DNA from: Dactylellina haptotyla | Lineage: Eukaryota; Ascomycota; Orbiliomycetes; Orbiliales; Orbiliaceae | Assembly: GCA_031310005.1 (NCBI GenBank) | Contig: CM062387.1 | Location: 434,001 to 498,000, forward strand | Direction: 5' to 3' | DNA: 64,000 nucleotides | The notes under the pieces: model-generated | Seen by the model: only the letters and a program-made list of their open reading frames with translations | What the model was told of the DNA's origin: nothing | The model's database searches: none | Shown here: positions 55,140 to 64,000 of the stretch, piece by piece | Position numbering within the stretch: position 1 is the first letter of the stretch | Layout: each line of letters starts with the position of its first letter | Made by a program: the position numbers and the translations under genes

Positions 55140-56504
55140 CTATTCTATATTGGTATCATTATTAGTCTCGGGTGAATCAGCAGGAGAAGAGGCAACAGCA
55201 ACAGCAGTAACAGCAGGGGTTTCGCTATCTTCAAATATTGGAAAACAATAATCCCACGATTCGAGCCTCCAATCATCCCAGAGGCAGGCTTGGAAATCGG
55301 ACGCACGAATACCCGAATGATTCAGAGTTTTTATCCAGATTTCTCGTCCCTGTGCCCCATGTCTCGCATAGTTCTCCGTCCCAGGCCTGCATACCCGCTT
55401 AGGTACAACAGTACTATAGGCTTCCGGCCCTGGTGCCGCATCCCGTCCGAATCCGTAAAAAAGGTTGAAGTAGTTGTATGCGATGCCCGTGAAATCTTTG
55501 CACATTTCCAAACGCTTTCTCGTGGGGCCGTCGGCGAGGATGTCGCATATTTCTTGAAATTTGGATTGCACGTCATCCTTTTGGATGGTTCTCGCGACCC
55601 ACTCGATACTGTTGTTTGGGTATCTGAAGAGAAGAAGCGTAGTCATGAATAGGGTAAAATATTTTGCTATACAAACAGGTTAGCAGCGAGGATTAAGCAG
55701 TATAACATAATCAAAGCAGGACTCACCTTCATCACCACAGAATTCCCCAGGACATTTGCATAAACCTTTTCCAGCGGTAAAAAAACCCTTCGTATCCAGC
55801 ACGTGCTTTGTCTCGTTCCAAAAAACTGGCAGCATCATCTGAAGAGCCTTGACCTCCCAGAAATCCCATAGTCGTAAATATCGAATTATATCCTTCCGGT
55901 TCTTCTCCATAATCTCAGGTTCCAAAACGTTCCTGGTATCCTCATCCGCAATCCTCACACAGTATAGCTTCAAGATCAGCCATATCCTGTATAAACCTCG
56001 AATGATCCTATCCTCTTCAGACTTCGTAGCCAAGGGTGGATCCTCCACCGCTTCCGTCTGTTTAACCGAATCCCAAATCCGCATCCGAGGAAGCATGTAT
56101 TTCTTAATAATATGCCGACAGTGTCCCAAAATCGCTTCGTGGCTCGCTGCAACTTTCATGCAGATATCCCGCCCACCCTGCAGTACCCGGCTGTAGTACC
56201 AGGGTTCCAGCTCGCTTGTTTCCTGCAAACTGTCTGCGTAGATATTATACATTTTATCCAGTTCCGTTCTCGTCCAGACCTCGTTTGTCAACTTGTCGTG
56301 CATGCAGGCGATTAAGAACGCTTCCTCCTTGAACTGCGAGGCCTCGTTGAACATGACGTACTTTGAGATGGCGCCATTGTGTTCCCGCCAGATGGTGTTA
56401 AATATCCGCGAGGCGACTATAAAGTTCAGCAGGGTCTCCCAGTCCGGCAGGCTCTGGAGGAGGAGGATTTTGATGTCGAACGGGAGGTCCTCGAGTTTCG
56501 ACAT
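55140..56504 (-). CDS. F-box protein, family 2, copy D
   Basis: Two exons, 56504-55727 and 55666-55140, with a 60-nt phase-1 intron (GTGAGT donor, CTAAC branch, GTATAG acceptor), give 434 residues. The F-box-like start SKLEDLPFDIKILLLQSLPDW...FIVASRIFNTIW is followed by EEAFLIACMHDK, EEDRIIRGLYRIWLILKL and a Cys-rich stretch before the intron (CKCPGEFC). Exon 2 reads KYFTLFMTTLLLFRYPNNSI and ends with CLWDDWRLESWDYCFPIF and an Ala/Ser/Asp tail. Its clear splice signals set the model for the whole family. Confidence 0.78.
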
Positions 56505-57444
56505 GGCGCTCGAGTTGGTTCACCCCAACCGGTTCCAACACCGGTTTCTGGTCCTTGCTGAGGAGATGCTAGCTGGCGGGGGATTCGGTCGAGGCTCGCA
56601 AGGGTGCGACACTGTTTATACGAAGCAGCTGGACGAGGCTCGATCTGGCTTTGGGAGCATCTGTGAGGCGGCTTCCTGGAACCTAACGCGCCCTGAGTCC
56701 CGACCTCCCTTGCGTCGGCCTGAGGTGGAGGATCCGTCGCGTGGTTCCAGTTGGCACGGCGGTTGGGTGCCAGTTATGTGGTATTTTGTCAGCAACACCT
56801 TTTTGCCTCTCAAACATGACAGCCGAGCATCTAATTGCAATTAATTGGCCAATGGCATAGATGTAGTCCAACTTACCACGGCGCCTAATCGACCAAGCCA
56901 ATATTGGCTAAGAAAATAATCTTAAGCCCATCTTAAAGTTGAAACCAACTTAATGCTCTTTGTTTCCTGTTGGCTCTGGCCGGGATTACCTACGACTGGT
57001 TTATGCTTGCCAGTGTCGTGTGCTACTACCACCGCCACAAACCCACAATCTTGGTGAAACATCGATACACAATCTACAGATTAAATATAGTGCCGATTCT
57101 CTAATAAATACGGCATAAACCTTATAAAAGACAATGCCAAACACGAGAGTTATATCTCTGAGATTGTGGTGTAGCTTTCGAAACTTCTGCGCCCCGTATA
57201 TTTTTTAAAAATTGTATCAGCTAATTTTATATTGATGAAACCTTTATAAAGATTGGGTATATATATAGCGCTATACTCACAGGCTCAGCATACTTAGGGT
57301 ACCGGATCTGTCCATAAATTTGACCCGTAACCTCTTTGTCTCATCACCATTTGAATTATAGCTTCTTCAATCGACAAAAAGAAAAAGGACTTTAGACAAA
57401 ACCCTCGGTTCGGGTGCTTTCATGAGTAACATTGCTCTGAAAAA
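56505..57444. other. Divergent promoter region, 0.9 kb
   Basis: Lies between family 2 copy D and the large secreted protein gene. A 183-codon plus-strand frame at 56293-56844 is mostly antisense to copy D and has no domain. The AT-rich part near 57240-57270 holds TATATATA-type sequence suitable as a core promoter. Confidence 0.5.
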
Positions 57445-60400
57445 ATGAAGAATCAACATGTCTTTTTCATTTTCATTTTAGCTTGGTGGTATAATTTGCA
57501 CTTGGTCTTTGGGAGGGAAACGGGGAGTAGACGAGATGGAACGTCTTACTACGAAGAGATTCCGGATTCCTGGGTTGATAGAAAGTTATGGTCGTCTCCC
57601 AGAGGCGAGAAATACGTTCAAACGGAACATACCGAAAGCGACATAAATCAACCGTCAAACTCCCTGGATGAGAATCTAGTACTGTCACCAAAAGAATATA
57701 AGCATAATTATACTAAACGCGCGAACGAAAAGGAAAAAAGCCGCAAGCGTCCAAGTCAAGGATCTGGGGGCAGAGATAAAGCTGCGATAGATGAAGCTCG
57801 TAAGGAAAAAGATCTTAGATCCGAATACCGTAGAGCGAGAACTGCTGGTAGAAAAAACGTGGACTATGAAGAGTGGAGAATGGAGAATCCCGCGCACGAA
57901 ATTTCTATGGAACAAGGAGAAAGAGTTGGTTTTAGGATATTACCGAACGCCTACCGGTTCCCAGCAGATTTGAAAGAATGGCTTCAAGCCATTAACAGAA
58001 TTGAAGTCCTGAAAGATGAGACATCTTATCGATTGGTGAAACGTTGGGACACAAGCGATTCAAAATTGGTTTTTCGTTCCATCTTATCGGCTACAGACGA
58101 ATTCATGCTCGTTCAGTGGGACAAAGCCATTGTTGAGCAAGGTGGCGGAGGGCCTTTCATTCGATGGCTTTTTGAATCTTGGGCAGAAGCTAAAACGCAA
58201 CTTACACCTGATCTTAATCAACAATTAAGATCTCTCGCAGTAATTCTCGTGAGCAACGAGATCACGTTGCGGGTTTTGGCAAGAGCTCACTCCTTATGGT
58301 ATAAAACCGACCGTGAGCAAGGAAAGTCGAAGAGAAGAACGTGGATTCTGCGAAAAGAATCACTTAGCTCAGAGGAAAGTGAACGAGATATATGGGCGGC
58401 TGTCCGAGGGGTAGATGAGATCGATTTAGTTGTAAGAATGCTGTGCGACTATCCAGATAGTCTCTTTCATGCCCAGCTATCAGTAGTTCGGCTTTACTTC
58501 GATAAAGTAGAGAATCCAACCCTTGTTCACATATTTTTAGACTTAGAGCCCCCCTCTCAGCAGATACAATCTATTGATGGTATGGAAATTGACATTCCAT
58601 CTGACGACGAATCCGAAGCACTCGAGCCTGGGAAAATCCCACAGCACGACGAAGAACTGGTCAAAGATCTAGACACAGCTTATCTTATCGGCCGACAAGA
58701 CAGTTCTATCCTCCCAAGCCATCATCCGATGCGGCCGGACATTGGGAGTACTTCTTACCGATCCATTCAACAACCCAGTTATCGGGAGATTCACCTTGGT
58801 TACCGGTCTGATACCAAAGGTACCGGAGTGGGCGCAGAAAATCAATTTCATTTTTCGACTTCTTCCCTGGAGAATCATGTTGTATTCCACGGTCTGACGA
58901 ATATCGATCGAGATTCCCCAAAGAACGTCATAATGGCGCAGAAAGTTCTAGGGGAAGTAATGTACACCGCGTGGATAACACAAGTCGGGGTAGGTATCCC
59001 GATTAAGGATGTTACTTTTATGGACCTAGCCCTAAACACTCAATCCTTTCTTAAGCGGTTCAAGGACCTGTCGCGGGCAGGTGAGGGCTTTGTGTCAAAG
59101 TGGACACGGTTGGATAGGGGTTTTGATGAGCTATGGAAGTCGCTCCTTCATTTCCAAGAGGGTAAGGCGATAAAGTCACTAGAAACAAGGTACAAAGCCG
59201 AGCTTAGGTATCCACAAGTCGCATCAATAGAGTATGGTCTTCGTGCTTCCATTCGTGCTAAAGGGCAGCCGTTCCTTTTAGTTGGGCTCTCGCTTGGGGA
59301 CGATACGCTCTTCGAAAGACCTAAAACTACAGGAGAGCTGTCATTGTGGGCATTGGAGCATGGGGCTAAGCTATTGGTAAATAGCTGGACTATTGGTACA
59401 GATGTCCGCTTGAGTGGAGTGCCCTCGTGGCCGAGAGAAATTGATTTAGACAGCTTCGTTCCAGGATTCCGGATCGGAACCTTCGGGAGTTCGCAATCCG
59501 CAAACCTTTACGTGGATTGTCCCGTACAAGATCAACTTGCATATATATATGACAAGGAACGCAGTATAATACTCAAAGAACTACAGCCGGTTTTTAAACC
59601 AGAGAAAATTGAAAATACGCGTTATTATGGTGTTTGGGTTGGACCGAATACTGAATCCGATGATTCTTACAAGTTCAAAATCGCTGTAAATGCAGAACTC
59701 AGACATCTCGTCATAGTTGATCTACCAACGAGATGGCAGGATGGCAACTACGCAAAGTTGGAGGACGTTATAATGGCGGGGTGGTTGAAGAAATATCGAA
59801 ACCCCGGGATACCGAAAACTACAGCGCATACGATGCATGGAATAATTAGATTCTTCTCAATTTTGAAGACCTGCTCTGAATCGGTTCGGCTCCTCGACCT
59901 AGTATATCACCGTGTGGGCTTGGCACGTGGTAAACCGTATATAGTACGATGGCCATTTTATGGAATAAATGCGGGAAGCAACTCGGACCCAACAGAGTCG
60001 ACTCAGTTCGGACATATCGAAGATCGAGTTGCGTGGTTGTTAATAACATCGTGTCCAGAGGTTTCTGCGATATTGAGGCTATTCACGAAATATATAGAAT
60101 ATCTAGGAGAACCATTTCGCATACAAGCTATTTTAATAAGATGGGTTGGTAAAATTGGTTTTGAGCGACCAGAAATCTTCATAACAACTAGCAACGTTAT
60201 AACTGGCATTATTAGAGGTATTGATAGACTGAAACAACTACCAGAGACCAGACCAGCGGCGATATTGGGTGAAGTGTATTCTCTAATTACCCTGCACCTC
60301 AATTTTATCGAACAGCCCCCTGATATTCAATTTAAGCCGACGACTGAATTTCGAACTTTGGACTCGAGGCGGCCTGTTAAATGTCCTGAAAAGGTTCGGG

Positions 60401-61155
60401 GAGTTATCCGCGGCGCTAAAGCGGGGAACATTAGGACGTTGAAACTTACTGGAGATAATACATATATCAAGGTTACGACAATTAGTAAGACGGATGATTT
60501 AAGCTATGAAATATTAGTTTCGCCCGTTGACAGGATCATTGTGGTTCCGGGTCGGGTCCCGAACAATGATTTGGATGCTGACAGCGGGGCTATACGCCTC
60601 GCCAAAGTTTTATTCACCGCATGGAATCGACACGCTATATTAAAACCTCTACACCCAAGTTACACTAAAGAAACAAAGAAGGTATATCTACGGATAAACG
60701 GACTCCGTTTGGTCACATTTCTGCGGCCGTGTGAGGAAACAGTGAAACTTATAGACCATCTCTGGGAAGAGGCGCTTTCACGAACCGATGATCTTCGCCA
60801 ATCCAACCCTAAGGAAATTCAATTTGAAGCTAAAAGGACGTCACTAAGACTTGCTGGTCGTAAAGTTAAAAGCTGCCTCGCGAGTTGGCAAGCGGCTTTC
60901 TTTTTAAGTTTGAACGGCGTGCCTGAAGTCGCGAGTGTCAACAGAATGCTTCTGCTATTCCCTGATAAAATGTTGTCAAGAAAGCTTAACGGTATCCTCG
61001 TAAAATCCTTTGGAGGGCGTCTGACAATTTCTGTAGTACTAGAAGCCCACGCGAAATTGCAGGAAGGGGAGGGGGGCGGGGGTGAGGGTGAGGATGAGGA
61101 GGATGAGGAGGATGAAGAGGAGGAGGAGGATGAGTACGGTGCAAACAGCTGCTGA
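57445..61155 (+). CDS. Large secreted protein made of four diverged ~270-residue repeats
   Basis: A single exon of 1236 residues. The signal peptide (MKNQHVFFIFILAWWYNLHL) leads into a basic, Arg/Lys-rich region (~90-160). Four units follow, each with a beta-strand stretch, then a Trp-anchored helix and a second helix with an Arg/Leu/Asp pattern. The anchor Trp residues are at 246, 510, 780 and 1060. Examples: FIRWLFESWAEAKTQL, VLGEVMYTAWITQVG, DVIMAGWLKKYRNPG and AKVLFTAWNRHAILK. The helix after it reads FFSILKTCSESVRLLD in unit 3 and LVTFLRPCEETVKLID in unit 4. The C-terminus is an Asp/Glu run. No family recognised. Secretion is predicted only from the N-terminus. Confidence 0.8.
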   Translation: MKNQHVFFIFILAWWYNLHLVFGRETGSRRDGTSYYEEIPDSWVDRKLWSSPRGEKYVQTEHTESDINQPSNSLDENLVLSPKEYKHNYTKRANEKEKSRKRPSQGSGGRDKAAIDEARKEKDLRSEYRRARTAGRKNVDYEEWRMENPAHEISMEQGERVGFRILPNAYRFPADLKEWLQAINRIEVLKDETSYRLVKRWDTSDSKLVFRSILSATDEFMLVQWDKAIVEQGGGGPFIRWLFESWAEAKTQLTPDLNQQLRSLAVILVSNEITLRVLARAHSLWYKTDREQGKSKRRTWILRKESLSSEESERDIWAAVRGVDEIDLVVRMLCDYPDSLFHAQLSVVRLYFDKVENPTLVHIFLDLEPPSQQIQSIDGMEIDIPSDDESEALEPGKIPQHDEELVKDLDTAYLIGRQDSSILPSHHPMRPDIGSTSYRSIQQPSYREIHLGYRSDTKGTGVGAENQFHFSTSSLENHVVFHGLTNIDRDSPKNVIMAQKVLGEVMYTAWITQVGVGIPIKDVTFMDLALNTQSFLKRFKDLSRAGEGFVSKWTRLDRGFDELWKSLLHFQEGKAIKSLETRYKAELRYPQVASIEYGLRASIRAKGQPFLLVGLSLGDDTLFERPKTTGELSLWALEHGAKLLVNSWTIGTDVRLSGVPSWPREIDLDSFVPGFRIGTFGSSQSANLYVDCPVQDQLAYIYDKERSIILKELQPVFKPEKIENTRYYGVWVGPNTESDDSYKFKIAVNAELRHLVIVDLPTRWQDGNYAKLEDVIMAGWLKKYRNPGIPKTTAHTMHGIIRFFSILKTCSESVRLLDLVYHRVGLARGKPYIVRWPFYGINAGSNSDPTESTQFGHIEDRVAWLLITSCPEVSAILRLFTKYIEYLGEPFRIQAILIRWVGKIGFERPEIFITTSNVITGIIRGIDRLKQLPETRPAAILGEVYSLITLHLNFIEQPPDIQFKPTTEFRTLDSRRPVKCPEKVRGVIRGAKAGNIRTLKLTGDNTYIKVTTISKTDDLSYEILVSPVDRIIVVPGRVPNNDLDADSGAIRLAKVLFTAWNRHAILKPLHPSYTKETKKVYLRINGLRLVTFLRPCEETVKLIDHLWEEALSRTDDLRQSNPKEIQFEAKRTSLRLAGRKVKSCLASWQAAFFLSLNGVPEVASVNRMLLLFPDKMLSRKLNGILVKSFGGRLTISVVLEAHAKLQEGEGGGGEGEDEEDEEDEEEEEDEYGANSC

Positions 61156-62219
61156 TATTTTTTAGTTATCGGTGCTAATTACCGAAAATTAATTTCATAA
61201 ATTTACGAACTAAATCCGATTTCAAACAAACTATTAGTATACAATATTCGTAAGATCGATGCGCTATGTTTTTATTTCTGCTTCGGCGAATTCGGAAGAC
61301 GAGGCCAAATACGAAATGAGATGAACTCTATGCTAGTAGCGCTCAGAGATGTACCTCCCAAGAATTCTAGCGAGACGGGAAGATAAAATCGTGCAGCCAT
61401 CTGGCTGTGTTTACAATGTGATAAGACTTGTTCTTTAATTTTCATTTTCATTTTATTTTACTTTAGCTTAGTTCATTTGTTCTTTTTCATTTTTCCTTAA
61501 TAATGTGGATAATAAGCAGAGAAACTCCGTGCCAAATTGGCCTTACGCGTATACGGAGTAGCAACCTCGAAGTTGCTTACACACACAACACACACCTTCG
61601 TCACAAACTTCGTTGAATTACATTGGTAGCCTTCAAACATCTTCGTTGGAGGCATTAAATCTTGACTTTGACTCGACACATAGGCTACTTTGTACATTGT
61701 GTACATATTCTATCCCAAGGTTAATAAATTATCAAGGATCCCCATCAAATTGAACGCGAACGAATTCGAAGTACTGTCTCATAGAAATGTGACGGATAGT
61801 ACTTCCAGCGTAATTACAGAGCTTCTGCAGCAAATTCCAGGCTATCAGACGATAGAGATGTGAGATTTGTGAAAAGCCCAAGAAAACGTGCTCTTCACCA
61901 CTAGTATATCACCGTTTTCGCCACTCATCCCTAGGCTCGCGACCATTAGTGACCCTACTCATCACAAATTTACTCCTGGCCCATTACAAATAACCCTGAG
62001 TGCGCAATTGATGCATGGGATATTCGATCAACAGGAATTACCGAATTTGAGCACGTTTTCAAGCATCTCTTTTTAGCGCATGTGGTCTATCTTGGACGTC
62101 TTTCCATCTCCAAACGATAGTGCGTTTCTCTTCGCTACAGCGACTCTAGTTATGCACACTGGAGTTCAACTATTGTGAAGGTTGATCTAAGCGATCCTAC
62201 GGTCACACATACAGCTGTG
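61156..62219. other. Intergenic stretch of 1.1 kb
   Basis: AT-rich sequence without a supported gene. Short frames at 61497-62076 lack protein features. It includes T-rich runs near 61430-61500 and the promoter of the next gene. Confidence 0.5.
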
Positions 62220-63151
62220 ATGCGTCATCTAATTTTGCTCTGGATATGGTTTTCGGCTTTGACCTACGGCATTACGACGAAGTTACGGATATTAAAGGTC
62301 AATAATTTAGCAAATCTCTTATTCGATCTTTATGAGCTCCGCGATGATATTCAGGTACAGACTGTACGTCCTGACCTGACCGACGCGTACGTGCAAGAGC
62401 TCATCAGAGACACAGACAGCGCGATAATTGCTGCTGGTGGTGATTTCCACGCTGCACCACCCTTCGGACTGATCGCAAAAGTGCGGGAATATTTTGATTT
62501 CGTGAAATCCGTTACCGCAGATTTCCCTCCTGGTCGGTTTCTCTTTGAGTCTGATATAAATTTTTGAAAATTTGGCTGACGGTTCGGAATCACTATATAG
62601 TCATGAGTCCGGACGCGGTTGCGTCTTCGAACCAAGCATTCTACGTGGACGACGGAGGGGATGAATACGCGAGCGACACAGATCTACTCCCCGAAGACGA
62701 GGACGCATACGCTGCAGGAGCCTACCTCAATCCGTTCACGGAAACAATCATAAACGATGAAAACCTCTTTATGGATACAGATCTATCTCAGATTTCACCG
62801 ACAAAGGACAGCAGTTCCCTCAGTATTGTCTCGGATCCCGATATTAACTGGTCACCTGCTCGCCGGAACAGTGTTGTCCGGAGCGGAAACTATCAGGGCT
62901 CTCCAATAATTAGGTACAATGATCCAATACTTAGGCACAATGGCGTGGATGACTTTGAAGAAGAAAAAGCCCAAGGACCAGTAGGAGGGACTCGGAGAAA
63001 TCTCAGGACACAATTTGATGAAGAGGAGATTGATCAGGATTCCGGAGACCCGTTGGACAGCCCATTGTGGTATCCGGGTGTCCTCGAACCCGAGCCTGAC
63101 CAGGAAGGTGACGACTCTTTTGATATGGCTGCATACGAGGCCGGTGTATAG
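62220..63151 (+). CDS. Acidic secreted protein, hypothetical
   Basis: Two exons, 62220-62532 and 62601-63151, with a 68-nt phase-1 intron (weak GTCGGT donor, GGCTGACGG branch, TATATAG acceptor), give 287 residues. The signal peptide is MRHLILLWIWFSALTYG. The N-terminal domain looks folded (LANLLFDLYELRDDIQVQTV, GGDFHAAPPFGLIAK). The part from exon 2 is acidic and disordered-looking, rich in Asp, Glu, Ser and Pro (YASDTDLLPEDEDAY, EPEPDQEGDDSFDMAAY). No family recognised. If the intron were not spliced, exon 1 would end at 62567 as a 115-residue protein. Confidence 0.6.
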
Positions 63152-64000
63152 GCTGTATATTCCGATTTTTTCAATAAACGCTTGCTCGTAGTTTAGCAAC
63201 CACGTCACCCTCGTCGTTTTTCAAAATGCCTCTATTGTTCTTATTTTCGCGTAAAACTCCGTGCCTGATTCGGCTGTCGTTATCATTTGTTGCATTTTTG
63301 CGCAGCTATATTGTTACCTCGGCTAGCCCTAGGTATCGAGAGGTACTTGATAACGATATAATTAGCAGTCCCAGTAAAAAAAAATTGGTGACATTTTATC
63401 GTGTGTAGGAAACACGGCAAGATTTACTACTGATTCGCCCATGTGAGTGTAGTGATTTGTACAGATACTTGCCAATTCTGTCTCGTGGTAGATGATCATG
63501 GGCGGAAGCGCAATCCTCCAGGCCTTTGAATATACATTTACTCAGTAAATACCATCTTGCCGAATCGAAATGCTCTATAAATGCCGTACATTTCATTGCA
63601 TTGCATAGCCATTGGTTAGGAATTGTATTGCACTGTACGAATCCTTTTTTCAACGTCAAATCCCCATAGTAAAGTTCTAGCGCATGGAACAGAATCTGGA
63701 ATGAGCCAATAGAATATAGTCTGACTTTGGTACTTCTCCTGGAGCTAGAGCATCCTTCGGCCTTCTGCTTAGTCAATCGACCTCCTCCCAACACAGCGCG
63801 TTGATGTGTTGGAGTTCCCCTCTCTGTCCAGAAGCGCACGAGCAGTGACTCGACTGGGACGACATGCATGAAGGCTGTGCGCGGCGCCGTTGATGTTAAA
63901 ACACCAGCCGTAGCCTGGAAATTGAATCCCCAGAGCTTCTATCAATTACAATGACCATAGCGACCATTTTGACCATAGGCAGGGCGCTGCCGGGTGAAGA
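63152..64000. other. Right-hand end of window, no firm gene
   Basis: Contains the low-confidence small frame at 63226-63408 and a 157-codon minus-strand frame at 63396-63869 without features. An ATG at 63951 opens a frame that runs off the window, too short to judge. Confidence 0.4.
63226..63408 (+). CDS. Possible 60-residue secreted peptide
   Basis: ATG in an A-rich context (TTTTTCAAAATG), 75 bases after the preceding stop. The first ~28 residues are hydrophobic with basic residues (MPLLFLFSRKTPCLIRLSLS) and could act as a signal sequence, leaving ~30 residues. It ends at TAG 63406-63408. It may equally be 3' leader sequence of the neighbouring transcript. Confidence 0.22.
   Translation: MPLLFLFSRKTPCLIRLSLSFVAFLRSYIVTSASPRYREVLDNDIISSPSKKKLVTFYRV

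Noticed and set aside
56293-56844. 183-codon plus-strand frame
   Set aside because: Mostly antisense to family 2 copy D, and no recognisable protein features.
63951-64000. ATG-led frame running off the right edge
   Set aside because: Only 16 codons are visible, too few to judge.

Overview
This window looks like nuclear DNA of a filamentous ascomycete fungus. Genes are interrupted by 49-98 nt introns with GTRNGY-like donors, CTAAC or CTGAC branch points and YAG acceptors. The proteins are typical of Pezizomycotina: a nucleoside-phosphorylase/NACHT/ankyrin NLR, a DUF6536-type membrane protein, a CE1 esterase with a CBM1, a tyrosinase and a GH15 glucoamylase. The tandem F-box families recall, from memory only, genomes of Orbiliomycetes (nematode-trapping fungi). 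That placement was not tested.

Layout: 0-3.6 kb holds a possible gene tail and two small three-helix membrane proteins. At 3.8-11.0 kb lie a BTB gene (Cys-rich + coiled coil + two BTB modules) and a three-exon NLR, both on the minus strand. At 12.9-19.6 kb lie a polytopic DUF6536-like protein and a secreted carbohydrate esterase with a split CBM1, the latter flanked by two related membrane proteins. At 21.9-31.0 kb lie tyrosinase, a three-helix membrane protein, a small hypothetical and a six-exon CBM21-GH15 glucoamylase, with long empty stretches between.

From 31.6 to 56.5 kb is the most unusual part: a gene-dense F-box array. Family 1 has eight intact single-exon copies plus a full-length pseudogene and an N-terminal stub. 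It shares an F-box, a TPxAxxxLxxFWxKL motif and a hydrophobic-PPP motif. Family 2 has four minus-strand copies plus a decayed fragment, each with one phase-1 intron at the same place and a C-terminal WDDWRLExW motif. A five-exon F-box gene and a large secreted protein sit among them.

The right end carries a 1236-residue single-exon secreted protein that appears to be four diverged ~270-residue repeats, then a small acidic secreted protein.

Functionally, the window mixes extracellular enzymes (starch, xylan-type esters, phenol oxidation) with fast-evolving intracellular recognition genes: an NLR, BTB adaptors (CUL3 type in known systems) and about 13 F-box adaptors (SCF type). Intact, broken and stub copies side by side fit birth-and-death evolution. 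All splice sites were placed by eye and checked only for reading-frame consistency.
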